Below, one piece after another: positions 1 to 9,246 of a DNA stretch of 64,000 bases. The notes beneath the pieces are model-generated. The model saw only the letters and a list, made by a program, of their open reading frames with translations. It did no database searches and was not told the origin of the DNA. Made by a program: the position numbers and the translations under genes. This stretch comes from Sphingobacterium humi. Its GTDB lineage: Bacteria > Bacteroidota > Bacteroidia > Sphingobacteriales > Sphingobacteriaceae. The stretch is taken from NCBI RefSeq assembly GCF_009768885.1, contig NZ_WSQA01000003.1:124001-188000 (forward strand), given 5' to 3'. The first letter of the stretch is position 1. Each line of letters opens with the position of its first letter.

Positions 1-2
1 TG

Positions 3-36
3 AAAAGGATCAGCCAAACGGTTGATCCTTTTTTTT
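3..36 (+). terminator. Intrinsic terminator of an upstream gene
   Basis: An 8-bp stem (AAGGATCA at 5-12 paired with TGATCCTT at 23-30) is followed by a run of T. It probably ends a plus-strand gene lying before the window. Confidence 0.75.
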
Positions 37-135
37 ATGCCTAAAAGCTGAAGATTAACAATATTTAACTTAAGAAATAAATTTTACCCTGCTATATTTA
101 CAATTATATCTTTTAGATTAAAAACACACTCATCA

Positions 136-861
136 ATGTTTCAAAAACGCTACGCGCTATTTATAATGCTCTTACCAGTGTGGCTGTTGTTATGTACGGC
201 ATGCAACCCAATATTGATGAAGCTGGCAGGAGTACAAGAAATCAACTCTTTTGACCCCCTCCGGTATGAGAAACACCTGCAGCAAATGTTGGATCGCTAT
301 GAGGGGCCGCAAGCTCACTTTGTCCTTCAAGATGTGGCTATCCCGCGATATGCCACCCTGTTCGATTCCATTTTACTTAACCATGCTTTTCAACCCTTAC
401 AGATGCTGTTTTTTGATAAGGGGAGACTAAGCTCTTATCAGGTAAATTGCATGGCGAAAAGTTCTATATTTTTCAATATAGAATGGAATTTTAACCAACG
501 TTTTGATACGTATATGCCGCAAAGTGCCGTAGATATCCACCATGAAACCTGGAATTTGGAAAGCTTGCTTAACAAAGTTGAAATAAAGCAGGATACTAGT
601 TTCTATGGTCATTCGGAGGTTGTTGTACTTTTCTGGAGCACAGCCTTCGCTAAAATCGCTAAAAATAGTCAAGCCTTTTTAGCCGATTATCTGCAGCGCC
701 ATACTGATGCAAGCCAAAGACCCTTGTTACTGTACCTAAATACGGATGCCTTCTTTGTTCAGGCCTATCAGCAAGAGGATGGGCGAGCTTGGATGAAAGC
801 TAACCTGCGCCCTGAAGAATTAGCGAAATTCAATCGAAGGGCCACAAATCGAAACCCTTAA
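136..861 (+). CDS. Hypothetical lipoprotein
   Basis: A 241-residue protein that I do not recognise. The N-terminus is a signal peptide (basic MFQKR, then a hydrophobic stretch to about residue 22) ending in CTAC, so Cys23 is a plausible lipidation site and the mature protein probably sits on a membrane facing the periplasm. The rest is a soluble mixed alpha/beta sequence with no motif I can name. The ATG at 136 is the only start that keeps the signal peptide. Its stop codon overlaps the convergent sulfurtransferase stop by 4 nt (858-861). It stands alone, with TATCTTTT at 107-114 as a possible -7 element. Confidence 0.7.
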   Translation: MFQKRYALFIMLLPVWLLLCTACNPILMKLAGVQEINSFDPLRYEKHLQQMLDRYEGPQAHFVLQDVAIPRYATLFDSILLNHAFQPLQMLFFDKGRLSSYQVNCMAKSSIFFNIEWNFNQRFDTYMPQSAVDIHHETWNLESLLNKVEIKQDTSFYGHSEVVVLFWSTAFAKIAKNSQAFLADYLQRHTDASQRPLLLYLNTDAFFVQAYQQEDGRAWMKANLRPEELAKFNRRATNRNP

Positions 862-1688
862 TCTCTTTCCACCAAGCTATCCGGATCGGCTCCATATTCC
901 GACCAGGAACCATCGAATACCGTAGGTGTATCAATGCCCAGTTCATAGGCACCTAAGGCTAATACAGACGCTGTAATGCCCGATCCACAACTAAACACAT
1001 TAGTATATCCTTTTTCAATTTTATGCGCATATATCGGCGCTAATGCAGCTACATCTTTAAAGTAGATGCCATCCAAAACCTGATCAAAGGGAATATTACT
1101 GGACCCGGGAATATGTCCTGATTTTAAACCCGGCCTAGGCTCGGGGGCTGTTCCGGCAAAGCGACCTGCACTTCTTGCATCCACAATATGTACGTCTTCT
1201 TGGCCCAGTAGCATTTTTAAGTTTTCTAAATCAATAAACCAATTCGCTTGGGGCTCTGCCTTAAAATCGCCGATTGCGGAAGGACTTTCATAGGCACTTA
1301 CCGTCGGTTTGCCAGCCTGTTCCCAAGCGGGTAACCCACCGTTTAAAATATAAACCTCCTCAAAACCCATATAGCGGAACATCCACCAGGCCCTTGGACT
1401 GGAGTATACCCCCCAGCGATCATACAGCAGAATCTGACTGTTTTGGTTGACACCTAATTTTTGAGCCTCAGCCTCAAAAACTGCTGCCGATGGCATGGTA
1501 TGGGGCAAGCCAGATTGATGATCGGAGAAGACCCCTTCGATATCAAAAAAACGGGAATGGGGAAGGAGCTGCAAATTGCTGTTGTCCAACTTTTGACCTA
1601 CTTTATCAATGCTGGCATCCAGTACAATAGTTTGCCGCTTGGCCATTAGGCTTTCGGCTTCAGAAACGGAAAGTAAAACCTTGCTCAT
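858..1688 (-). CDS. sseA: Thiosulfate/3-mercaptopyruvate sulfurtransferase
   Basis: A 276-residue tandem rhodanese protein, the usual family length. The N-terminal rhodanese domain (about 1-135) is inactive and structural. The C-terminal one (about 150-270) carries the active-site loop CGSGITA with catalytic Cys234. A CG(S/T)G(V/I)T loop is typical of 3-mercaptopyruvate sulfurtransferases, while classical thiosulfate rhodaneses have CRKGVT. It should move sulfane sulfur from mercaptopyruvate to thiols or cyanide in the cytoplasm. The ATG at 1688 gives a complete first domain. It lies downstream of rpsA on the same strand but behind the rpsA terminator, so it is probably a separate transcript. 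Confidence 0.9.
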   Translation of the reverse strand: MSKVLLSVSEAESLMAKRQTIVLDASIDKVGQKLDNSNLQLLPHSRFFDIEGVFSDHQSGLPHTMPSAAVFEAEAQKLGVNQNSQILLYDRWGVYSSPRAWWMFRYMGFEEVYILNGGLPAWEQAGKPTVSAYESPSAIGDFKAEPQANWFIDLENLKMLLGQEDVHIVDARSAGRFAGTAPEPRPGLKSGHIPGSSNIPFDQVLDGIYFKDVAALAPIYAHKIEKGYTNVFSCGSGITASVLALGAYELGIDTPTVFDGSWSEYGADPDSLVERD

Positions 1689-1729
1689 AACGATTTGATG
1701 TTTATACGAATGTAGGCAATAAAAACAAA

Positions 1730-1756
1730 AAACCCCGATCCTAAGGACCGGGGTTT
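1730..1756 (-). terminator. Terminator of rpsA
   Basis: A GC-rich hairpin (AAACCCCG...CGGGGTTT with an inner TCC/GGA) is followed, reading the minus strand, by a T-rich run (complement of 1719-1729). It sits 22 nt after the rpsA stop codon. Confidence 0.85.
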
Positions 1757-1777
1757 CGACTATTTTGAAAAATCTAA

Positions 1778-3712
1778 TTATTTAGATTTTTTTTCATCGT
1801 CTTCCATTTGCTCTTTTAATTGAGCAAGAACGTCAAGATCACCTAATGTTGATTTTTCAACATTATCTTTCACTTTTCTTACTGCAGAAGATGCTGCTTT
1901 CGCTTCTTTCTTACGAGCGTTGAACTCTTCGATACGTGCTTCAGCTTTTTGATCTTCCCAAATACGAGAGTGAGAAATCACTAAACGTTTGTTTTCTTTG
2001 TTGAACTCGATGATTTTGAATTCAGCAACTTCGTCAACTTTCAATGCAGAACCGTCTTCTTTTACAGAGTGTTTGTTCGGGCAGAAGCCTTCAACACCGT
2101 ATTGTAAAGCTACGATATCGCCTTTGTCACCAACTTTGATTACTGTTCCTTCGTGTACTGAACCTTCAGTGAAGATGGTTTCGAAAGTATCCCAAGGGTT
2201 TTCTTCTAATTGTTTGTGACCTAATGAAAGTTTGCGGTTTTCTTCGTCTAATTCTAATACCACAACATCTAAACGCTCACCAACTTTAGTGAATTCGTTC
2301 GGGTGGTTCACTTTCTTAGACCATGAAAGGTCAGAAATGTGGATTAATCCGTCGATACCGTCTTCTAATTCTACGAATACACCGAAGTTAGTCATGTTCT
2401 TAACAACCGCTGATTGTTTAGAACCTACTGGATAACGCTCAGTGATGTTCTGCCAAGGATCTGGAGTCAATTGTTTGATACCTAAGCTCATCTTACGATC
2501 GTCACGATCTAAAGTTAAGATAACAGCTTCGATTTCATCACCTACTTTTAAGAACTCTTGTGGAGAACGTAGGTTTTGAGACCATGACATCTCAGAAACG
2601 TGGATTAATCCTTCAACACCAGGGATGATTTCTAAGAAAGCACCGTAATCAGCAACTGTTACGATTTTACCTTTTACTTTAGAACCGATTTCTAATCCTT
2701 TGTCTAAAGATTCCCAAGGATGCTCTGATAATTGTTTTAAACCTAAAGCGATACGTTTTTTCTCGTCGTCGAAGTCTAAAACTACCACGTTGATCGTTTG
2801 ATCTAATGATAATACTTCTTTTGGATGCTCGATACGGCCCCAAGAGATATCTGTAATGTGAAGTAAACCGTCAACACCACCTAAGTCGATGAACACACCG
2901 AAGTCAGTGATATTTTTAACTGTTCCTTCTAATACTTGACCTTTTTCTAATTTCGCAACGATTTCTGATTTTTGGTTTTCTAAATCATCCTCGATTAATA
3001 CTTTGTGCGAAACAACGACGTTTTTGAACTCATGGTTGATTTTTACCACTTTGAATTCCATGGTTTTACCCACGTAAACGTCATAGTCACGAATAGGTTT
3101 GATGTCGATTTGAGATCCTGGTAAGAAAGCCTCAACACCTTTAATATCAACGATTAAACCACCTTTAGTGCGTGATTTAACAAAACCATCGATAATCGCA
3201 TCGTTCTCCAATGCCGCATTGATTTCTTCCCAAGATTTTTGTGTTTTAGCACGTTTGCGTGATAATACTAATTGACCGTTTGCATCCTCTTGCGATTCTA
3301 CAAATACGTCAACAGTGTCACCAACTTTTAAGTCAGGTAAGTCACGGAACTCAGATAATGCTACAAGACCGTCTGATTTAAAACCGATGTTCAAAACTAC
3401 ATCTTTGTTATTGATAGATACTACAATACCTTCAATAATTTCGCCTTGATTGATTTGGTTGAATGTGCCAGCATATTGCTCTTCTAATTTTGCACGCTCA
3501 GCTTCGCTGTAATTACCGAAAGCTTTCTCATCAAGATCCCAGTCGAAGTCCCCTTCCGGAGTACTCCAGGTGTTAGATTTAATCTCATCGATTAAATTTG
3601 AATCTGCTTCAGACTCAATCTTTTCAGTGTCTTTCACAACTTTTGTGTCAGCACCTTGTAGCTCTGCGTTTTTCGCCGCTAACTCTTTTTCTGCTTCTTG
3701 TTTTTTTGCCAT
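1778..3712 (-). CDS. rpsA: 30S ribosomal protein S1
   Basis: A 644-residue protein with six S1/OB-fold repeats, each a beta-barrel with the GxVxxxxxxGxFV-type core (for example near GTVKNITDFGVFIDLGG). An acidic N-terminal extension of about 90 residues is rich in Lys and Glu, and a charged tail ends in KKSK. S1 binds mRNA on the small subunit and promotes initiation on mRNAs without strong Shine-Dalgarno sites, which matters in Bacteroidota. The ATG at 3712 follows an AAGGAG sequence, which is unusual in this window. It has its own promoter and a leader hairpin, and a terminator follows. Confidence 0.95.
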   Translation of the reverse strand: MAKKQEAEKELAAKNAELQGADTKVVKDTEKIESEADSNLIDEIKSNTWSTPEGDFDWDLDEKAFGNYSEAERAKLEEQYAGTFNQINQGEIIEGIVVSINNKDVVLNIGFKSDGLVALSEFRDLPDLKVGDTVDVFVESQEDANGQLVLSRKRAKTQKSWEEINAALENDAIIDGFVKSRTKGGLIVDIKGVEAFLPGSQIDIKPIRDYDVYVGKTMEFKVVKINHEFKNVVVSHKVLIEDDLENQKSEIVAKLEKGQVLEGTVKNITDFGVFIDLGGVDGLLHITDISWGRIEHPKEVLSLDQTINVVVLDFDDEKKRIALGLKQLSEHPWESLDKGLEIGSKVKGKIVTVADYGAFLEIIPGVEGLIHVSEMSWSQNLRSPQEFLKVGDEIEAVILTLDRDDRKMSLGIKQLTPDPWQNITERYPVGSKQSAVVKNMTNFGVFVELEDGIDGLIHISDLSWSKKVNHPNEFTKVGERLDVVVLELDEENRKLSLGHKQLEENPWDTFETIFTEGSVHEGTVIKVGDKGDIVALQYGVEGFCPNKHSVKEDGSALKVDEVAEFKIIEFNKENKRLVISHSRIWEDQKAEARIEEFNARKKEAKAASSAVRKVKDNVEKSTLGDLDVLAQLKEQMEDDEKKSK

Positions 3713-3723
3713 TAATTAATTAT

Positions 3724-3758
3724 CTCCTTTTCCCTACGATGTAGGGACTGCAAAGATA
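3724..3758 (-). promoter_or_regulatory. rpsA promoter, 5'-terminal hairpin and Shine-Dalgarno
   Basis: Reading the minus strand: TATCTTTG (3758-3751) fits the Bacteroidota -7 consensus TAnnTTTG, with CTTG 17 nt upstream as a weak -33 element. Four bases later comes a perfect 6-bp hairpin with a 3-nt loop (CCCTAC-ATC-GTAGGG, 3746-3732), so the hairpin would lie at or next to the mRNA 5' end. AAGGAG (3729-3724) follows, about 11 nt before the ATG. The arrangement is seen directly. A role in rpsA autoregulation or mRNA stability is inference. Confidence 0.6.
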
Positions 3759-3803
3759 CGAAAAACTTTTATTTACAAGAGTTTAGATGAAAAAAAATAT
3801 TTC

Positions 3804-5969
3804 CTAGCTTTCTTCCGCGATTTGGTCGCTTTCTTCGAAAATCGGATAGAGCGTTTTTAAGATCACCTCGGTCAGCTTCTTTTCGTTAAACGGCTTCACT
3901 AAAATACCGTCGAATTTCTCTTTCCGCTCTTGTTCTAGTAGCTTAACCTGTTCATTATCAGAAGAAGTGGCGATTACTTTGACCTGTTTGGTTTTCGCAT
4001 TCTGGCGAATGTTCACCAACAGCTCATCGCCGGTCATGAGGGGCATATTAATATCAGTGACCACCACATCAATGGTTTTCTCCTCCAATATCTGTAGGGC
4101 TTCAATTCCATTCGTAGCGGTATAAACCTGCTCGTGTAACATGAAAAATTGCTTCAAGTACAGCAGATTTAAGGCATTATCATCTACAATTAACCAGGCT
4201 AGGTTCTTAGGAAGGTCTTTTACCTTATGAATATTTAAGGTGTTCTTACGTCTAAACTTCGGACGCGGAATCGGAATCTCTACCGTAAAGGTGGTGCCTT
4301 GATTCTGTTTCGATTGAAAGTAGATCTTCCCTTTCAGGAGGCTGACAATATTTTTGGTAATGTATAAACCGAGGCCAACACCACCTTCCACCTTATTGGT
4401 TTTGTTTTCCGTAAAGTACTTCTTAAAGATGTTTTTCTTTAAATGCTCCGGAATACCATTGCCCTCATCTGATATTTTAATAATCAGATTGCTTTGGTTA
4501 TTCACAAAAATCTTCGCCGTCACAGTTCCCTGCGCCGAGTATTTGATGGCATTACTGATCAGGTTGCTGATAATCTGACGCACCTTTAATTCATCGGTAT
4601 AAAGGATGGTCGGTTTATCGGTATCCAATACATAATGCAATTGGATGTTCTTTAGATTTGCTTGATTCCTATAATTATCGATAATTTCCAAAAGCATATC
4701 GTGGTAATCAAAATGCTGCGATTCTACAGCATCGTGTTTATCGATTTTACTCAGGTTTAAGATATCGTTGATGGTTTTGGAAGTGGATGTTAAATTCGAA
4801 TAGGCCGTTTCCAAGAGAATAACATCCTTTGCCTGATACAGGTCATTGCGGCTCTTCAGCAAATCCACAATCCCTATCAGGGAGTTGATTGGTGTTCGAA
4901 TTTCATGGGTAATTTCCGCCAGAATATCTGTTTTCTGTTCCGCCAGTTTCGAGGCATACATTTTTTCATCCATCAGCATCTGCTCATAGTAATTGGTGAA
5001 AAATTGATAGTATACCAAAATACAAATCACAATAAACACAAAGGTGAGGGAAATAATAATCTGCCATTTAAAGGTGTCGGTATTGGCGATCAGGGTACTC
5101 AGCTCCCGATCCGACTTATCCCGCTGAAACTTTAATCGTTGATCGTGGATATAGCGAATCAGCTGGTTGGTGGTATGCAGCAAAGTGAAATTATCCGCCA
5201 GTAAAGAGCGTTCATTCATCCTTAGCTCAGCCAGCACCTCTTTCAACTCATCCAGTTTTTCCTGCGCCCGTCGATTAGACTCCTGCAGCATTTTGGAATA
5301 GTCCGCATGAATCTCCGTTTGGGTATTTCTGCTAATATCAAAATCCTGAAAACTGATGGTATCCAGTTTAGATTGGAAAATACGTTTTAATAGCGGTTTT
5401 CTTTTTAGGACAATTTTGCCATCCTGCATGGTCTTATTAATGGTCTCTCTGCTTTGGTTACTGGGCAAGTTAAAAAGACTATTGTTTAGGGACTCTTGAT
5501 GGAAGTTATTCAGGCTGCTCGAGGTCACCAACATCGAGTCTATTTTTTCCATTAACTCGTGATAGCGGGGCAACAAATTGGCATAACTGATGGAGTCATT
5601 GCTGTTTTTGTTATCGATGATTTCCTCAATTTCACGCACCTTTCGCAGGGAGTCCACGGAGTTTTTTAGGTCGGTTAATTGCGCCTTGTAGCTAATGTAA
5701 TCAGTTGAATCATAGCTTATTGAGAACTTACGGAAGGAGTTTTCTGCATCATTGAACTTGGTAAGTAAAACGATAAAGCTTGTTTGGTCGGTATTGATGG
5801 TGCTGTAGATCTTTTCAATCCGGTTCTGTATCGATTTATATTGAATAAAGGAACTGATAAAAAAGATCAGGAAGGCTACAAAAAGCACAATAGTAGAGAC
5901 CAACAAAATATTGCGGATGGTTTTATTTCGTTTGGTTCTTTCTGTGGTTTGTTCGCTTTTTTCTAGCAT
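3804..5969 (-). CDS. Hybrid sensor histidine kinase/response regulator
   Basis: A 721-residue membrane kinase. Two transmembrane helices (about 20-43 and 304-324) enclose a helical, coiled-coil-rich sensor of about 260 residues. The dimerisation/phosphoacceptor domain follows with His355 in the motif THEIRTP. The ATPase domain has the N box (ISNAIKYS), DEGNGIP and GVGLGLYI. A receiver domain (about 591-710) contains DD at 596-597, phosphoacceptor Asp639 in TDINMP and Lys692 in VKPF. It has no HPt domain, so phosphate leaving Asp639 needs an outside HPt protein (see 26282-26638). The signal sensed cannot be read. It ends 92 nt before the rpsA start and is not obviously in an operon. Confidence 0.93.
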   Translation of the reverse strand: MLEKSEQTTERTKRNKTIRNILLVSTIVLFVAFLIFFISSFIQYKSIQNRIEKIYSTINTDQTSFIVLLTKFNDAENSFRKFSISYDSTDYISYKAQLTDLKNSVDSLRKVREIEEIIDNKNSNDSISYANLLPRYHELMEKIDSMLVTSSSLNNFHQESLNNSLFNLPSNQSRETINKTMQDGKIVLKRKPLLKRIFQSKLDTISFQDFDISRNTQTEIHADYSKMLQESNRRAQEKLDELKEVLAELRMNERSLLADNFTLLHTTNQLIRYIHDQRLKFQRDKSDRELSTLIANTDTFKWQIIISLTFVFIVICILVYYQFFTNYYEQMLMDEKMYASKLAEQKTDILAEITHEIRTPINSLIGIVDLLKSRNDLYQAKDVILLETAYSNLTSTSKTINDILNLSKIDKHDAVESQHFDYHDMLLEIIDNYRNQANLKNIQLHYVLDTDKPTILYTDELKVRQIISNLISNAIKYSAQGTVTAKIFVNNQSNLIIKISDEGNGIPEHLKKNIFKKYFTENKTNKVEGGVGLGLYITKNIVSLLKGKIYFQSKQNQGTTFTVEIPIPRPKFRRKNTLNIHKVKDLPKNLAWLIVDDNALNLLYLKQFFMLHEQVYTATNGIEALQILEEKTIDVVVTDINMPLMTGDELLVNIRQNAKTKQVKVIATSSDNEQVKLLEQERKEKFDGILVKPFNEKKLTEVILKTLYPIFEESDQIAEES

Positions 5970-6019
5970 TTCAATATTAACCCAAAGTTATGACGGCATA
6001 ATATTACGAAAAAATATCT

Positions 6020-6991
6020 TTATATCTGGTCAGATTTAAAGGAATTGTAGACTCTTGGCTTCACAATTTTGATACTTTGCTTGGAAAGCGCAATGCTCGC
6101 ATTTAACTCATAACCAATGATCAAGATCAAAGCATTCATGTACATCCAAATCATCACGACAATGAGGGTTCCAATGGATCCATACAATTTATTGTAGGCT
6201 CCGAAATTGTTGATGTAGAAGGTGAAAAGGGAAAAGGAAAGCATAGCCAATAGGGTTGCTAAGCTGGCCCCCGGGGTAAAAAGTTTCCAACGTCGGGAAG
6301 AGGTAGGGCCGAATTTATATATCAGACTGACCGTAAAAAAGTAAATGGAAAACAGAATAATCCATTGTGCAGTTTTGATGAGGAAGGACCAAAACCACGA
6401 CAGATCATAATCGATATGCGTTTTTAAATAATTAATCAGCACGTTAGACCCCGTATAGAGAAAAATGCCGATGGCTAAAGCCAATACAATGGAAAAAGAA
6501 AGCAACAAAGCTACAAAGCGTCGCTGAAACCAAGTGCGGGATTCTTTCGCTAAGGACGACTTGTTAAAGGTCATCATCAAAGTCGTCATTCCATTGGTTG
6601 CGAAAAAGGTACATAATATAAAACCCACGGAAAGCAAACCGCCATTCTGCCGGATAATAATATCCTTCAGCGTGTTTTCCAATACTTCATAGGCATTATT
6701 GGGTAGGGCAAGTTGAATTAAATCCATCAATTGCTCCTGAAAATTTGCTACCGGAATATAAGGGATGAGGGTAAAGAGAAAGATAATCCCCGGAAAAATA
6801 GCCAACATAAAATTGTAGGCTAGGGAAGAGGCTTTATTTAAAATAGACTCACGCGCAATTTCCTGAAAAAAGAACAACAATACCGTGTACAAAGGCAATT
6901 TGCCAAAGCCCGGTAGGGTAGCACTCTTCGACCATTCAATTAATTGATCATAAGGTTTGAGATGAAGAAGTGTTTGATGTACTTTTTTCAT
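6020..6991 (-). CDS. YihY/BrkB-family inner membrane protein
   Basis: A 323-residue polytopic membrane protein with about six hydrophobic helices after an N-terminal cytoplasmic stretch of about 35 residues. The YihY family signature is visible: ASSLAYNFMLAIFPG near the first helix and YGSIGTLIVVMIWMY near the fifth. The older annotation as ribonuclease BN is not supported by family work, and the molecular role is unknown. The start codon overlaps the thioesterase stop (TAATG, 6993-6989), implying translational coupling. It is the last gene of the envelope operon PASTA-mltG-thioesterase-YihY. Confidence 0.88.
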   Translation of the reverse strand: MKKVHQTLLHLKPYDQLIEWSKSATLPGFGKLPLYTVLLFFFQEIARESILNKASSLAYNFMLAIFPGIIFLFTLIPYIPVANFQEQLMDLIQLALPNNAYEVLENTLKDIIIRQNGGLLSVGFILCTFFATNGMTTLMMTFNKSSLAKESRTWFQRRFVALLLSFSIVLALAIGIFLYTGSNVLINYLKTHIDYDLSWFWSFLIKTAQWIILFSIYFFTVSLIYKFGPTSSRRWKLFTPGASLATLLAMLSFSLFTFYINNFGAYNKLYGSIGTLIVVMIWMYMNALILIIGYELNASIALSKQSIKIVKPRVYNSFKSDQI

Positions 6992-7401
6992 TATTCTCCA
7001 AAATATGGAGCCATTTTATCCTGAAATACCTGTGGAGGTTTGCATGGTCTATTTTTCTCCATGTCAACAAATACTAATTGGGTAGATCCTCTGTTCAATA
7101 ATTCGCCCGCCTCGTTAAACAGCTCGTATTCAAATTTAATTCTTATCCCTGGCTTTTCCCGAATATACACCATTATTGTTACTAAATCATCATACTTGGC
7201 CGCTTTAATAAACTGGCAGTGCAAGTCGATCACAGGCATCATCACACCCATTTCTTCCAGTTCCTTGTAGGAGAAACCCGTGCTGCGCAACATTTCTGTA
7301 CGCGCAACTTCGTAATAGGCCGCATAATTACCGTAATATACGTAGCCCATCTTGTCGGTCTCAGCATAGCGAACCCGAACCTGATGTTGAAAAGAAAACA
7401 T
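6991..7401 (-). CDS. YbgC/FadM-type acyl-CoA thioesterase
   Basis: A 136-residue single hot-dog domain, the normal family length. The YbgC-type motif YAETDKMGYVYYGNY is near the N-terminus, with catalytic Asp16. Members hydrolyse acyl-CoA (short-chain, 4-hydroxybenzoyl or long-chain); the substrate here cannot be told. It starts 3 nt after the mltG stop codon and its own stop overlaps the yihY start, so it is cotranscribed with envelope genes. Confidence 0.88.
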   Translation of the reverse strand: MFSFQHQVRVRYAETDKMGYVYYGNYAAYYEVARTEMLRSTGFSYKELEEMGVMMPVIDLHCQFIKAAKYDDLVTIMVYIREKPGIRIKFEYELFNEAGELLNRGSTQLVFVDMEKNRPCKPPQVFQDKMAPYFGE

Positions 7402-7403
7402 AC

Positions 7404-8444
7404 TTATTTTTTAATGTTTCGTTCGTCCAGTGCCTTTTGGAACTTGCGGGCGTTGATCTGATGATCGGCCACATTCGTCGCAAAATTATGATAACCCGAG
7501 AAGTCGTCCTTCGCACACATGTAGATGTAATCGTGCTTCTTATAATTTAAAACAGCATCTATGGAGGCAATACTCGGCATCATAATAGGTCCCGGGGGCA
7601 AGCCTTTAAAACGATAGGTATTATAAGGATTATCAATCGTCAGGTGTCTGTTCAACACACGACGGATCGTAAAATCATTGTTGGCGAAAATTACCGTAGG
7701 ATCGGCTTGCAACAGCATTCCTTTTTGCAAACGGTTAAGGTATAAGCCTGCAATTTCAGGCATTTCATCCACATGTAAGGCTTCTCCCTTTACAATAGAT
7801 GCCAATACGCTCACTTCCTTAGGGCTTAAATTCAAGGCAGCAGCCTTGGCTTTGCGGTCTTCATTCCAAAACTTATCATACTCTTTGGAAAAGCGATCGA
7901 TAATTTCTTTGGGTTGGGTGTTCCAGTAAATTTCATAGGTATTCGGAATAAACATCGAAAAGAAATTATCCGAATTAAAGCCATAGTCTTCCGCAACCTG
8001 CGGGTTATTCAATAAACCTAGGAAAGTTGCTGAATCGGCCTCAAAGTTGCGACCTAACAGGCCGGCAAAATCAGTTTTTAGACGCAGGTTCTGAAAACGA
8101 AAAGAAACCGCATCCTGATATCCACCACGCATATTGCCGATAAAACGACGGTTGTTTAAATCTTTGGAAAGCTTATAGCGCCCTGGCTTAATGTTCGCCG
8201 GCAATTCCATCAGCTTCGCAGCATAGCCAAAAAGCTCCGGGTTCTTTACAATCCCTTCATCTTCTATACGCTTCAACACGGAAGCATAATCTTCCCCGCT
8301 ATGCACATAGAAATAATCTTCATCACTGGCAATGCTTGGCGCCATAAAGGCTTGATAGGCGAACCAGGCTGCCGTTAATCCCAAGACAATAATCAGGGCC
8401 AATATGACCTTTAAAACCGTGTTTTTCTTTTTATAATCCGCCAT
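7404..8444 (-). CDS. mltG: Endolytic murein transglycosylase MltG
   Basis: A 346-residue YceG-family protein. A cytoplasmic basic start (MADYKKK) leads into one transmembrane helix (about 10-30), a LysM-like subdomain, and the catalytic domain. Its signature runs from SIVKGEA through LYLNRL, QADPTVIFA and YRFKGLPPGPI. The Glu of KGEA aligns with the catalytic Glu of Escherichia coli MltG (Glu218). It cuts nascent glycan strands at the inner membrane to set their length. I chose the ATG at 8444 because a longer reading frame from 8525 would overlap the PASTA gene and add a non-membrane leader; 8444 is 4 nt after the PASTA stop codon. Confidence 0.93.
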   Translation of the reverse strand: MADYKKKNTVLKVILALIIVLGLTAAWFAYQAFMAPSIASDEDYFYVHSGEDYASVLKRIEDEGIVKNPELFGYAAKLMELPANIKPGRYKLSKDLNNRRFIGNMRGGYQDAVSFRFQNLRLKTDFAGLLGRNFEADSATFLGLLNNPQVAEDYGFNSDNFFSMFIPNTYEIYWNTQPKEIIDRFSKEYDKFWNEDRKAKAAALNLSPKEVSVLASIVKGEALHVDEMPEIAGLYLNRLQKGMLLQADPTVIFANNDFTIRRVLNRHLTIDNPYNTYRFKGLPPGPIMMPSIASIDAVLNYKKHDYIYMCAKDDFSGYHNFATNVADHQINARKFQKALDERNIKK

Positions 8445-8448
8445 ATTT

Positions 8449-9246
8449 TTATTGTTGTGGGGTTGTTGTCGGTGTTGCAGGACTGCTGCTTGGCATGGCC
8501 ATCGTAACGTGGATAGCACTACCAATCGATATCACATGCGAGGAGGTGTCTGGACTTTGGCTAACGATGCGCGCATTTAAACTATCACGTGAACCGTCGG
8601 AGAAAGATACAGAACCCAAGGTCAGCCCTAAACCGGCTAAGGCAAATTTCGCCTCATTCAACTGGAATCCCACTAAATTCGGAATCTCCACCTCATCATT
8701 GCCACGGCCGTTTCCTAAAATCAAGCTGATGCGCGAACCCTTCGGTACCATCCGCCCTGCTTGTAGGGCTTGCCCGGCAAACTTCACGTCTAACACGACA
8801 TCCCGCGCAATATCGTTGATATAGGTCGTATCGGAAATTTTTAACGAGTGGTTCTTTAATATAGCAGAAGCTTCAATGTAGGTTTTGTCAATAATTTCTG
8901 GGAAGGCAATCTCCGGTGCCGATTGCGTAATAATCGTCAGGTAAACTGTTCTTCCACTTTTTACGTGTGATTTTGGATCCGGGTCTTGATCGATTACTAA
9001 ACCCGGTTTGGCATCCATTTGATAGATTGAGTCAATCTCATATTCTAAGCCGGCTTTGTCCAATACCTTTAGGGCTTCGCTGATGTGCAGGCCTTTGAGC
9101 ACCGGAACCTCTTGCGAGTCGCCATGTTTGGTGTACACTTTTAAGCCAAAGTAAACGACGATAAAGAGCACGACAATAAAGATTAAGGCAGCTATTAAGT
9201 TTTTCCTAAACGCACTTGTCCTTAAGTATAAAAAGAATTTCGACAT
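8449..9246 (-). CDS. Membrane-anchored PASTA-domain protein
   Basis: A 265-residue protein with a short cytoplasmic N-terminus, one transmembrane helix (about 17-36) and three PASTA repeats (about 48-110, 115-180, 185-250), for example VPVLKGLHISEALKVL and VEIPNLVGFQLNEAK. It ends in a Pro/Thr/Gln tail. PASTA domains bind peptidoglycan fragments or beta-lactams in Ser/Thr kinases and penicillin-binding proteins, but no kinase or transpeptidase domain is present here. The ATG at 9246 is preferred over an in-frame TTG one codon upstream. As first gene before mltG, it points to a role in coordinating peptidoglycan synthesis. Confidence 0.9.
   Translation of the reverse strand: MSKFFLYLRTSAFRKNLIAALIFIVVLFIVVYFGLKVYTKHGDSQEVPVLKGLHISEALKVLDKAGLEYEIDSIYQMDAKPGLVIDQDPDPKSHVKSGRTVYLTIITQSAPEIAFPEIIDKTYIEASAILKNHSLKISDTTYINDIARDVVLDVKFAGQALQAGRMVPKGSRISLILGNGRGNDEVEIPNLVGFQLNEAKFALAGLGLTLGSVSFSDGSRDSLNARIVSQSPDTSSHVISIGSAIHVTMAMPSSSPATPTTTPQQ

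Noticed and set aside
8445..8525. Longer N-terminus for MltG
   Set aside because: It would lie inside the PASTA coding region, adds Gln/His-rich sequence shared with the other frame, and the internal ATG at 8444 gives a normal membrane-anchored start.
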